Below are positions 50,701 to 58,749 of a stretch of DNA of 64,000 nucleotides, in pieces. The notes under the pieces are model-generated. The model ran no database searches. It was given only the letters and a program-made list of their open reading frames with translations, and had not been told where the DNA came from. Source of the DNA: CAYNSX01 sp964400165 (lineage in GTDB: Bacteria > Armatimonadota > Hebobacteria > CAYNSX01); the NCBI GenBank assembly GCA_964400165.1, contig CAYNSX010000006.1:1-64000 (forward strand), given 5' to 3'. The translations under genes and the position numbers were made by a program. How positions within the stretch are numbered: the stretch's first letter is position 1; the number at the start of each line of letters is the position of its first letter.

Positions 50701-50963
50701 TTCCGGCTGTCCTTTTCAATGGCATCCAAGGAAATGCCGAAGGCCTTCGTCTCGATGTGCCCGAGGGGGATCTTTTTGCGGGAGATGTTGAAGTCGGGCG
50801 CACCGCTCTGGATGCGCTTCGGTTCGTTCGTCGCTGTTATGCCTTTGCCGACAGCTTCCAGCAGCGCCTTCAGCGCGGGCCGATGCGTGTGCTCGGTGGC
50901 ATCGCCGTGCGCGAGGTTCTTGCTGAGGGCTTTGATGTAGGTGTCGTACGGAGAAGCGCTCAA
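47760..50963 (-). CDS. Type IIG/ISP restriction-modification enzyme
   Basis: 1067 aa. An N-terminal nuclease motif APDFNI...GHIETK (D57, E71, K73) is of PD-(D/E)xK type. A helical region leads to the methyltransferase: YYTPEPVVSYIVRSI, motif I LILDPATGTATFLY (about residue 375), motif IV ILGNPPYS (about 490). The C-terminal 400 residues are the target-recognition part (LPLYLYDLG, GITPEDIFHYAYAVFHSPAYRARYAEFL, DFPRLPLT). Cleavage, methylation and specificity sit in one chain. It is a second, unrelated restriction system, not adjacent to the 28-31 kb island. Confidence 0.92.
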   Translation of the reverse strand: MSASPYDTYIKALSKNLAHGDATEHTHRPALKALLEAVGKGITATNEPKRIQSGAPDFNISRKKIPLGHIETKAFGISLDAIEKDSRKATPSTHDGVQLKKYLGGLPNLALTDYLEFRWFVGGAKRLTARIAELQSNGKLQPVPAGELELAQLLDAFFKQQAFTIGTAKELAKRMAGMTQITRDLIVKTFELETEKGWLHNWLAAFREVLIPDLDEKQFADMFAQTLAYGLFAARVHAPVNQEFSREMAAYNLPKTNPFLRKLFAEIAGVDMPETINWAVDDIVELLKHADMAAILEDFGKGKGKEDPVVHFYETFLAAYDPKMREVRGVYYTPEPVVSYIVRSIDHLLKTRFNRPKGLADENTLILDPATGTATFLYFVVNQIYEGFAKQKGAWDGYVDKHLLNRIFGFELLVAPYAIAHLKLGMQLHDLGYTFQSDQRLGIYLTNTLEEAAKKSEQLFVAWIAEEANAAAKIKREDPILVILGNPPYSKVSANRSQDEAGNLTFIGKLIEDYKTIDGQPLGERNPKWLQDDYVKFMRFAQWRIERTGEGVVGFITNHGYLNNPTFRGMRRSLMRTFNQIFIYNLHGNVRKAEKTPDGSEDENVFDIQQGVSIILCVKQVGNKEEPSVRYADLWGTRVGKYESLIEGDITKTEWAAISPIAPLYLFVPQDSARRSEYEKGCLVTEMFRVFASAVTTARNSLAIHFNKDDVWNTVSDFASLRPEEARAKYHLGSDARDWRVEWAQRDLQESGLSGDKLVPIMFRPFDIRYTYYTGNSRGFLCMPRGEVMQHMFHDNIAFLTHRPQSPPEFTFAYCTNMIGDQCVAANKSVGGGNSFQFPLYLYDLGTKKKSDWRKAITVAMFEPSASYQTRRPNLNPAFLKALAEKLGLPQTEPDSLPNGITPEDIFHYAYAVFHSPAYRARYAEFLKIDFPRLPLTSDLKLFRTLATKGAELVALHLMESPKLNKPITEFDVKGDNMVEKIQYTEKDHRVRINSTQYFGGVPKAVWEFHIGGYQVCEKWLKDRKGRKLTYDDIQHYQRIVVALNETIRLMSEIDQVIQDHGGWPIK

Positions 50964-51177
50964 AGGACCGCTACCCTCCTACTCAGATGCGGACATTGTA
51001 CGACGCGACGGGAATGAACAGCAGTTCGGGCCGGTCAGGAGACCGGCCCCTACATGCCAAACTGCGCCAGCGGGGACACTCGCGATAGCTCCCGTGGCAC
51101 TACCATCCCCCCAGGAGACCGCGCTCGCGCGCCGAACTCCCTCCCTTGGAAACACAGTGGGATCAGGGGGAATACCG

Positions 51178-51462
51178 ATGCCGTACCTCTTTGTCCGCCA
51201 CAAAGTCGCTGACTACGCGCGCTGGAAGCCGGTTTTCGATTCCCACGCGCCAGACCGCCAGGAGGCAGGTTCCGAAGGAGGCTTTCTCTTCCGGACCAGC
51301 GCCGACCGGAACGAAGTCGTGGTCATTCTGAAGTGGGCCGACCTGGAGGGCGCCAAGGAGTTCGCTCAGTCGCAGGACTTGCGCGACACGATGATCCGCG
51401 GGGGCGTCTCCGACTCGGCCGACATCTACTTCCTCGTCGAAGAAGCGCGCATCCCCTTCTAA
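51178..51462 (+). CDS. Small dimeric alpha-beta barrel protein (ABM-like)
   Basis: 94 aa from ATG 51178 (AGGGGG 8 nt upstream). MPYLFVRHKVADYARWKPVFDSHAPDRQEAG...VILKWADLEGAKEFAQSQDLRDTMIRGGV matches the ferredoxin-like dimeric barrel of antibiotic biosynthesis monooxygenase and stress-response relatives (PF03992-like or DUF3291). Possible heme/flavin-free oxygenase or stress protein. Standalone gene. Confidence 0.7.
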   Translation: MPYLFVRHKVADYARWKPVFDSHAPDRQEAGSEGGFLFRTSADRNEVVVILKWADLEGAKEFAQSQDLRDTMIRGGVSDSADIYFLVEEARIPF

Positions 51463-51540
51463 CCGCGGCCGCGGGCCGGCGATACCCGAAGTCTCGGCAG
51501 GCAAGATGCCTGCCCCCTGGATGTTCCCTCACCCCCCGGC

Positions 51541-51566
51541 CCCCTCTCCGACGAGCGGAGAGGGGC
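51541..51566. repeat. CCCCTCTCC-type palindrome
   Basis: CCCCTCTCCG-ACGAG-CGGAGAGGGG-like arms, between the ABM-like gene and the giant DUF11 gene. Confidence 0.7.
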
Positions 51567-51625
51567 GGTAACAACTCAACAGGCCGGGCGGCCTGCGGCC
51601 GCGGTAGCCAAGCGTCACAAACAAT

Positions 51626-51649
51626 GGAGGCCCGGTAATCCGGGCCTCC
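51626..51649. terminator. Hairpin terminator of the giant DUF11 gene
   Basis: GGAGGCCCGG, loop TAAT, CCGGGCCTCC. A near-identical hairpin ends the third DUF11 gene at 58698-58725. Confidence 0.7.
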
Positions 51650-51676
51650 GAAGGCGTTGTCAGGTCGTGCGACGGG

Positions 51677-54600
51677 TTACTGCGGCGGGCGCGTGGCGGT
51701 GGGTTGTCCCGTCCGGTCGGGCAATTGCACTTTCGGCTTGTTGCCGTTCCACCCGATGTTGCAGCCCAGTTCGTTGGCGGCGCCGAGCGTCTGATGCACC
51801 GCCTCGAACGCGGCCGGGGTGCCGTTGGCGACCGCCGCCGCCCACATGGCGCTCAACTGCGCCGGCGTGAACGGATAGGCCATCCCGAACGAGGAGTTCA
51901 GATAGGCCGCCACCAGCATGCGGGCCGCCTTACGCACCGGGTTGGGTCCGCCGCCGGTGCCGACCAGTTCGAGCATGGTGCGCCCGTTGAGGAAGGCGTG
52001 TGGCGTGAAGAAGGTGTTGAACAGCCGCGTCTGGATGAACGGCGGGTTACCGACGCCGCCGACGGCCGTCCACTCCGGATCCGGCGAGGTGTTCCACAGG
52101 TAGCGGCCGACGCCGCCCTGCCAGAAGCCGGGCGTGCAGCCGGCGCCGCCGGGGCACTGGACCGTAATGGTGGCGTCGTCCGAGTTGTCCTGGGCGTCGA
52201 GCGCCGATTCATTGGTCGCCGTCACCCGCGCCGTGTTGACCAAGTCGCCGCAGTCGGCCGGGTTAGTGGTCGGCCGGCAGACGGTGACGCTGTAGGTGGC
52301 GCCGGGCGCCATCGTGCCGATGTTGCAGTTCAGTTGATTGCCGCCGGAGATGTTGCAGGCGCCGCCGGTCTGCGACTGAATCGACCAGCCGGTTCCGGGC
52401 AGCGTGTCCGTGAGGACGACGCCCGTCGCCGTGCCGGCGCCGTCATTGCTGACGACGATGCTGAAACAGGCATCGTTCGGCGCGGTGATTGGGGTGGTCA
52501 CCGGTTCCTTGTTCACATGGACATCCGGGCAGTCGACCACGATGGTGGCGCTGTCGGAGTTATCCGACTGGTCGTCCTGCGGCTCGTTCGAGGCGCGGAC
52601 TTCGGCGGTGTTCTGCAACTCGCCGCAGTCGGCCGCGGTGGTGGTCTTGCAGACGGTCACCTGGTAGTCGGCGCCGGAGGCCAGGTCGCCGATGTCGCAG
52701 GTCAGCGCATTGCCGCCGGCGATGTTGCAGGCGGCGCCGTCCTGCGAGTCGATCGACCAGCCGCCGCCGGGCAGCGTGTCGGCGAGCACGACATCGTAGG
52801 CCGTCCCGTCGCCGTCATTGCTGACAGTGATGGTGAAGCAGGCCTCGTCGCCGGCGCTGATGGGCGAGTTGTCGGCGGTCTTGTCGACATGGACATCGGG
52901 ACACTCCACCACGATGGTGGCGTCGTCCGTGTTGTCCTGGGCGGCGGCCTCACTCTCGTTCGAGGCCGAGACTTCGGCGGTGTTGTCGAGGTTGCCGCAG
53001 TCTTCCGCGGTCGTGTCCCGGCAGACGGTCACCGAATAGGTCGCGTCCGGGGCCAGCGTGCCGATGTCGCAGTGCAAGATGTTGCCGCTGGTGATGTTGC
53101 AGGCGGCGCCGTCCTGGGAGTCGATGGCCCAGCCGGCGCCGGGCAGGGTGTCGTCCAACTCGACATCGTAGGCGTCACCGGGACCGGCGTTGCTCACCTC
53201 GATGGTGAAGCAGGCCTCGTCACCGGCGTTGATCGGCGTGTTGTCGGCTGACTTCTCGACATGGACATCGGGGCACTCCACCACGATGGTGGCGCTGTCC
53301 GAGTTGTCGGTCTGGTCATCGGCCGGCTCATTGCTCGCCGAGACGGTGGCGGTGTTGGCCAACTCGCCACAGTCTTCGGCGGTCGTGTCGCGGCAGACGG
53401 TCACGGTGTAAGTGCCGCCGGAGGCCAGGTCGCCGATCGTGCAGTCGAGCGAGTCATCGGCGCCAGGCGTGATGTTGCACGCCGAGCCGTCCTCGCTGTC
53501 GATGGCCCAGCCGGTGCCGGGCAATGTGTCGGAGAGCGTGACATCGTGCGCGGTGCCTTCGCCGTCATTGCTGACGACGATCGTGAAGCAGGCTTCGTCG
53601 CCGGCATTGATCGGCGTGTTGTCGGCGGTCTTCTCGACATGGACATCGGCGCAGTTCACCACGATGGTGGCGTCGTCGGTGTTGTCCACCTGGTCGCCCG
53701 ACGGCTCGTTGGTCGCCGAGACGGTGGCTTCATTGAACATTTCGCCGCAGTCGGTGTCGGGGTCGGTCTCGCGCTCCACGGTCACCTGGAGCGAGCCGCC
53801 CGACGCCAGACTGGCCGCGGTGCATTCCAAGAAGTCATCGGCGGCCGGCGTGATGTTGCAGTTCCAGCCGGCGTCGGCGAAAGTGATGCTCCAGCCGGTG
53901 CCGGGCAGCGTGTCGGTCATGTCAATGTCGGTCGCGGTGCCGGCGCCGTCGTTGGTCACGGTGATGGTGAAGGAGGCGGTGTCGCCGCCGTCAATCGGCG
54001 TCGCGTTCGCGTCCTTCAGAATGTGGACATCGGGACACTGGACATTGATGGTGGCGCTGTCCTCATTGTCCTGGGCATCCGCCTCGGACTCATTGGAGGC
54101 CGAGACAACGGCGGTGTTGTCCAACTGGCCGCAATCTTCCGGCGCAGTCGTCTTGCAGACCTTGACCGTGTAGGTGCCGTCGGGGGCGAGCGTGCCGATG
54201 TCGCAGTCCAACTGGTCGTCGGCGCCGGGGGTGATGTTGCAGGCGGAGCCGTCCTGGCTGTCGATGGACCAGCCGGTGCCGGGCAGCGTGTCGTGCAGTT
54301 CGACATCGAAGGCCGTGCCGTCGCCGTCATTGCTGACGACGATGGTGAAGCAGGCATCCTCGCCGGCATTGATTGGCGAGTTGTCGGCGGTCTTCTCGAC
54401 ATGGACATCGGGGCAGTCCACTACGATCGTGGCGCTGTCCGTGTTGTCCTGCGCGTCGGCTTCCGACTCATTGTCCGCCGCCACGGTGGCGGTGTTCTCG
54501 AGTTCCCCGCAGTCGTCGGCGGTCGTGTCGCGGCAGACGGTGACCGTGTAGGAAGCGTCCGCGGCCAGATCGCCGATGTCGCAGTGCAGGACATCGTCGG

Positions 54601-57600
54601 TGGCGGGTGTGATGTTGCACGCCGAGCCGTCCTGGCTGTCGATGCTCCAGCCGGTGCCGGGCAGTGTGTCATCGAGCGTCACATTCTTGGCCAGCCCCTC
54701 ACCATCGTTGGTGACCGTGATGGTGAAGCAGGCCTCTTCGCCGGCGCTGATCGGCGAGTTGTCGGCGGTCTTGTCGACATGGACATCGGGACAGAGCACT
54801 TCGATCAACGCGCTGTCTTCGTTGTCCGTCTGGTCGTCGGACGCCTCGTTCGACGCTTCGACGGTGGCGGTATTGTTGAGTTCGCCGCAGTCTTCTGCGG
54901 TGGTGTCACGGCAGACGGTCACCGAGTAGGTGCCGCCGGAGGCCAGCGTGCCGATGGTGCAGTCCAGCTGGTCATCGGCGCCGGGCGTGATCGTACAGGC
55001 GGAGCCGTCCTGCGAGTCGATCGCCCAACCCGTGCCGGGCAGCGTGTCGTGCAGTTCGACATCAAAGGCCGAGCCCTGGCCGTCGTTGCTGACCACGATG
55101 GTGAAGCAGGCCTGGTCGCCCGCGTCAACCGGCGATTCGTCGGCGGTCTTGTCGACATGGACATCGGGGCAGAGCACTTCGATTCCGGCGCTGTCCTCGT
55201 TGTCGGTCTGGTCGGCAGTCGCCTCATTGGACGCTTCGACCACGGCGGTGTTGTCGAGGTCGCCACAGTCTTCAGCGGTCGTGTCGCGGCAGACCGTCAC
55301 CGAGTAAGTCGCCTGGGGCGCGAGCGTGCCGATGTCGCAGTCCAGTTGGTCATCGGCGCCGGGCGTGATGGTGCACGCGGTGCCGTCTTCGGCGGTGATG
55401 GCCCAGCCGGTGCCGGGGAGCGTGTCGTGCAGTTCGACATCGAAGGCCGTGCCGGCGCCGTCATTGCTCACGGTGATGGTGAAGCAGGCCTGTTCGCCGG
55501 CGTTGATCGGTGAATTGTCGGCGGTCTTGTCGACATGGACATCGGGACAGAGCACGGTGACGCTGGCGCTGTCCTGGTTGTCCTGCTGATCGGCCGTCGG
55601 CTCATTCGAGGCCGAGACGAACGCGGTGTTGTCCAGTTCACCGCAGTCCTGGGCCGTCGTGTCGCGGCAGACGGTCACCGAGTAGGTGCCCTGCGGCGCC
55701 AGGTCGCCGATGTCGCACTGCAGCACATCGTCAGGGCCCGGGGTGATGTTGCAGGCAGTCCCGTCCTGGGCCGTGATGCTCCAGCCGGTCCCCGGCAGCA
55801 AGTCATTCACCTGCACATCGAACGCGGTGCCCAGGCCGTCATTGCTGACGACGATGGTGAAGCAGGCCTCTTCGCCGGCGCTGACCGGCGAATTGTCGGC
55901 AGTCTTGTTGATATGGACATCGGGACAGAGCACAGTGATGGTGGCGCTGTCCTCGTTGTCCTGTTGGTCGGCAGTCGCTTCGTTCGAGGCCTCAACCGTG
56001 GCGGTGTTGGGCAATTCGCCGCAGTCGTCCGCGGTCGTGTCGCGGCAGACGGTGACCGAGTAGGTGCCCTGCACCTCGAGCGTACCGATGTCGCAGTCCA
56101 ACTGGTCATCGGCGCCGGGCGTGATGGTGCAAGCGGAGCCGTCCTGCGAATCGATGGTCCAGCCGGTGCCGGGGAGCGTGTCGTGCAGCTCGACATCGAA
56201 GGCCGTGCCGACGCCGTCATTGGTGACCGTGATGGTGAAGCACGCCTCTTCGCCGGCGCTGATCGGCGTGGTGTTGGTGGTCTTGTCGACATGGACATCG
56301 GGACAGCTCACCACGATGAAAGCGCTGTCCTCGTTGTCGCTCTGGTCTTCCTGCGGCTCGTTGGACGCGGAGACCGTGGCGGTGTTGTTCAGTTCGCCGC
56401 AGTCTTCGGCGGTCGTGTCGCGGCAGACGGTCACCGTATAGGTGCCCTGCGGCGCCAGGGTGCCGACATCACAGTGGAGGATGTTCCCGCCAGAAATGTT
56501 GCACAGGTCGGACCCCTCCTGGGGGGTGATGCTCCAGCCCGTTCCGGGGAGGGTGTCGTCGATCTCCACATCGAACGCGTCACCGGGGCCGGCATTACTC
56601 GCCGTGATCGTGAAGCAGGCCTCTTCGCCGGCGCTGATCTCGGCATCATCGGCGCTCTTGTCCACATGGACATCCGGGCAGAGCACTTCGATGCTGGCGC
56701 CGTCGGAGTTCGATTCGTTGTTGGGGTCCTCGATGTTGTCGCCGGAGACTTCCGCCAAGTTCTCGAGCGTGCCGCAGTCTGCCGCAGTGGTGTCGCGGCA
56801 GACCGTGACGGACTCCTCCTGGATGCCGCCGGTCAGCGAGCCGGTGAATTCGGTCGCCGTGCATTCCAGGAAATCATTGACGCCGGGGGTGATGTTGCAG
56901 TCCCAGCCCGCGGACTCGCTATCGATGAACCAGCCGGTGCCGGGCAGGGTGTCGGCCATATCCACATTGAACGACGACCCCTCACCCTCGTTGGAGACGG
57001 TGATCGTGAAGCACGCGTCTTCGCCGGCGCTGATTTCGGCGTCGTCGGCGTCCTTCACCAGCTTCAGGTCGGGGTGGATGATTTCGGTCGAGATGTCATT
57101 GTTGGCGCTGGCCGAGTCGTTCAGGCCAGTGGTGTGCGCGGTACCGGTCGCCGACGCCGTCGCCGTCACCGAGTTGTTGACATCCTCATCCGAGTGATCC
57201 ACGACATAGTCGAGCGCGGCCTCATCGCCGCTGTCGAAGGTCACGGAATCGCCGGGCTCGAGCAGCGCCACCGCCGGCAGCGCCACGGGGGCACCGCCTC
57301 CGGGGGGCGTGAAGAAGGACGAAATGCCGGTGATGTCACACGGTGACGAACTGCCGAAGGGCGACGGAACGAGCAGCGTCACTTCGTAGGGAATCGTGTC
57401 GCCGTCCTGATACGGAAAGCCGGTGACCGGGCTGACCACCGGGCGCGACAGCGCCAGGACCAGCACATTCGTGTTGCACCCGCCCGGCGAACGGTGCGCG
57501 ACGGCTTGCGGCACGAACTGCCAGGCGGCGGCGCCGAACAGCGCGGCGAGGAGGGCCGCCTTGGTCAGGCGGCTGCGCATATCACTCTGGAAGTGGGTCA

Positions 57601-57601
57601 T
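51677..57601 (-). CDS. Giant secreted DUF11 repeat protein (13 Cys-rich repeats)
   Basis: 1974 aa. Signal peptide ends VAHRS; an N-terminal domain (about 36-178) is shared with the 242-aa gene upstream and the 838-aa protein at 58750. Thirteen DUF11 sandwiches of about 126 residues follow (about 180-1818), each with the pattern VHVDKTADNSPISAGEEACFTI, LPGTGWSIDSQDG, C.ITPG, VTVCRDTTAEDCGELPNTA. Most repeats hold six cysteines. The C-terminal 156 residues are the GCTPGFWQGGVG domain. Very acidic, few Lys/Arg outside the repeat lead. ATG 57601 overlaps the stop of the upstream gene (TAATG). A fibre-like surface or matrix role is inferred. Confidence 0.85.
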   Translation of the reverse strand: MTHFQSDMRSRLTKAALLAALFGAAAWQFVPQAVAHRSPGGCNTNVLVLALSRPVVSPVTGFPYQDGDTIPYEVTLLVPSPFGSSSPCDITGISSFFTPPGGGAPVALPAVALLEPGDSVTFDSGDEAALDYVVDHSDEDVNNSVTATASATGTAHTTGLNDSASANNDISTEIIHPDLKLVKDADDAEISAGEDACFTITVSNEGEGSSFNVDMADTLPGTGWFIDSESAGWDCNITPGVNDFLECTATEFTGSLTGGIQEESVTVCRDTTAADCGTLENLAEVSGDNIEDPNNESNSDGASIEVLCPDVHVDKSADDAEISAGEEACFTITASNAGPGDAFDVEIDDTLPGTGWSITPQEGSDLCNISGGNILHCDVGTLAPQGTYTVTVCRDTTAEDCGELNNTATVSASNEPQEDQSDNEDSAFIVVSCPDVHVDKTTNTTPISAGEEACFTITVTNDGVGTAFDVELHDTLPGTGWTIDSQDGSACTITPGADDQLDCDIGTLEVQGTYSVTVCRDTTADDCGELPNTATVEASNEATADQQDNEDSATITVLCPDVHINKTADNSPVSAGEEACFTIVVSNDGLGTAFDVQVNDLLPGTGWSITAQDGTACNITPGPDDVLQCDIGDLAPQGTYSVTVCRDTTAQDCGELDNTAFVSASNEPTADQQDNQDSASVTVLCPDVHVDKTADNSPINAGEQACFTITVSNDGAGTAFDVELHDTLPGTGWAITAEDGTACTITPGADDQLDCDIGTLAPQATYSVTVCRDTTAEDCGDLDNTAVVEASNEATADQTDNEDSAGIEVLCPDVHVDKTADESPVDAGDQACFTIVVSNDGQGSAFDVELHDTLPGTGWAIDSQDGSACTITPGADDQLDCTIGTLASGGTYSVTVCRDTTAEDCGELNNTATVEASNEASDDQTDNEDSALIEVLCPDVHVDKTADNSPISAGEEACFTITVTNDGEGLAKNVTLDDTLPGTGWSIDSQDGSACNITPATDDVLHCDIGDLAADASYTVTVCRDTTADDCGELENTATVAADNESEADAQDNTDSATIVVDCPDVHVEKTADNSPINAGEDACFTIVVSNDGDGTAFDVELHDTLPGTGWSIDSQDGSACNITPGADDQLDCDIGTLAPDGTYTVKVCKTTAPEDCGQLDNTAVVSASNESEADAQDNEDSATINVQCPDVHILKDANATPIDGGDTASFTITVTNDGAGTATDIDMTDTLPGTGWSITFADAGWNCNITPAADDFLECTAASLASGGSLQVTVERETDPDTDCGEMFNEATVSATNEPSGDQVDNTDDATIVVNCADVHVEKTADNTPINAGDEACFTIVVSNDGEGTAHDVTLSDTLPGTGWAIDSEDGSACNITPGADDSLDCTIGDLASGGTYTVTVCRDTTAEDCGELANTATVSASNEPADDQTDNSDSATIVVECPDVHVEKSADNTPINAGDEACFTIEVSNAGPGDAYDVELDDTLPGAGWAIDSQDGAACNITSGNILHCDIGTLAPDATYSVTVCRDTTAEDCGNLDNTAEVSASNESEAAAQDNTDDATIVVECPDVHVDKTADNSPISAGDEACFTITVSNDGDGTAYDVVLADTLPGGGWSIDSQDGAACNIAGGNALTCDIGDLASGADYQVTVCKTTTAADCGELQNTAEVRASNEPQDDQSDNSDSATIVVDCPDVHVNKEPVTTPITAPNDACFSIVVSNDGAGTATGVVLTDTLPGTGWSIQSQTGGACNISGGNQLNCNIGTMAPGATYSVTVCRPTTNPADCGDLVNTARVTATNESALDAQDNSDDATITVQCPGGAGCTPGFWQGGVGRYLWNTSPDPEWTAVGGVGNPPFIQTRLFNTFFTPHAFLNGRTMLELVGTGGGPNPVRKAARMLVAAYLNSSFGMAYPFTPAQLSAMWAAAVANGTPAAFEAVHQTLGAANELGCNIGWNGNKPKVQLPDRTGQPTATRPPQ

Positions 57602-58329
57602 TACCCTCTCCCCCCGTCACGACGGTCGGGCAGCGGACTGCCGATCCAGCGGTAGAGGTTCAGCGGCTGCGTGACGGCCGAAACCATCCGAGCCACTGTG
57701 ACCGGCGCCGGAGAATGTATCCGGCTGCCCGGCAGCGCAGCATCAAGACGCACGCGCAGGAATGAACTGGGTGCCACCGCGCCCAGCCGGCCGGCGCCCA
57801 GGAGGCTGGCCAGCGTCTGCGCGATGTCGGTGGAGAGACTGTGGCGCGCTTCCACGGACCCGTCCTGCGGGCCGGTGTGCGCGGTCCCGCTCGCCGAGAC
57901 GGACGCGGCGACGGAAGTGAGCGGGCTGCCGCCCTTCGGCGACATTGGAATGTCATAGGTGAGGCCCTCAACCGTGTCGCCGGTGAAGGTGACGAACTGT
58001 CCCGGGTTCAGCGACGCAATGGCGGGCAGAGTGACGACGATGCCGTCCGGACGGGTGAAAGTCGCTTGGATTCCGGTGACTTGGCAGGGCCGCATGGGAC
58101 CGGCGGCGGGCGGCACCGCGATCGTCACCGAATAGGCGATGGCGCTGCCCGCCTCATAGGTGATGTCGCCATCGCGGGAAATCGCGAGCAGCAGCGAGTT
58201 GCCCGTGCAACCGGCGGGGGAGATATGGGCGGCTGACGGACGGGCGCCGATGGACAGCGCCAGACTGCAGACCAGCGCAGCGACCGCGAGCGGCCACCGC
58301 TGACAGCAACTCCGAAGATGAGTGCGCAT
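57601..58329 (-). CDS. Secreted solo paralogue of the DUF11-protein N-terminal domain
   Basis: 242 aa. Signal peptide (ends SAA-H) then AHISPAGCTGNSLLLAISR...YSVTIAVP...PCQVTGIQATFTRPDG...SLNPGQFVTFTGD...GTAHTGPQDG..EARHSLSTDI, aligning along its length with the N-terminal domains of the 51677 and 58750 proteins. It has no DUF11 repeats; its last 75 residues are unrelated. Translationally coupled to the giant gene (TAATG). Confidence 0.85.
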   Translation of the reverse strand: MRTHLRSCCQRWPLAVAALVCSLALSIGARPSAAHISPAGCTGNSLLLAISRDGDITYEAGSAIAYSVTIAVPPAAGPMRPCQVTGIQATFTRPDGIVVTLPAIASLNPGQFVTFTGDTVEGLTYDIPMSPKGGSPLTSVAASVSASGTAHTGPQDGSVEARHSLSTDIAQTLASLLGAGRLGAVAPSSFLRVRLDAALPGSRIHSPAPVTVARMVSAVTQPLNLYRWIGSPLPDRRDGGRG

Positions 58330-58749
58330 GTCCCTCTCCTGGGCGAATCCTATTCAGTTGTCTGCCCCGCCATGCGCGACCGCACAGCAGGTCAGCAGCC
58401 CGAGAGGGGCTTTGCTCGCGCCGCCAGCCGGCGACGCGCCTCGCAGCAGAGACAAGGAATGATGAAGAGCATCGCCACTGACCACTCCCCGTCTCGGGTA
58501 CTGCTCACTTGCCTATGCGTCGTTATAGCCGCGAACTCCTGCTGTCCACAACCGCGCGCAGCCAGTATTCCGTGGGTATTTCGGTCTAGGAGCGACCAGC
58601 GGCCTGCTTGCTTCGTACCGTTGTGTACCTTTCTGGTAACAACTGTACGCACTAGTTGCGGCAAATTTCTCCGCCCGGGTCGTGGGTCACACAAAGGACG
58701 GAGGCCCGGTCGCCCGGGCCTCCGTAGGCGTGATCAGGGGTGGTGCTTG
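58330..58749. other. Gene-free stretch upstream of the 242-aa gene
   Basis: Contains only the hairpin below and an AT-richer patch (about 58600-58670). No gene or known element was recognised. Confidence 0.5.
58698..58725. terminator. Hairpin terminator of the 838-aa DUF11 gene
   Basis: ACGGAGGCCCGG, loop TCGC, CCGGGCCTCCGT. Nearly the same stem as at 51626, suggesting the two gene ends were duplicated with their terminators. Confidence 0.7.

Noticed and set aside
51704..57346. Long plus-strand open frames opposite the giant DUF11 gene
   Set aside because: They are shadows caused by the repeated GC-rich codons; the minus-strand translation has clear domains.
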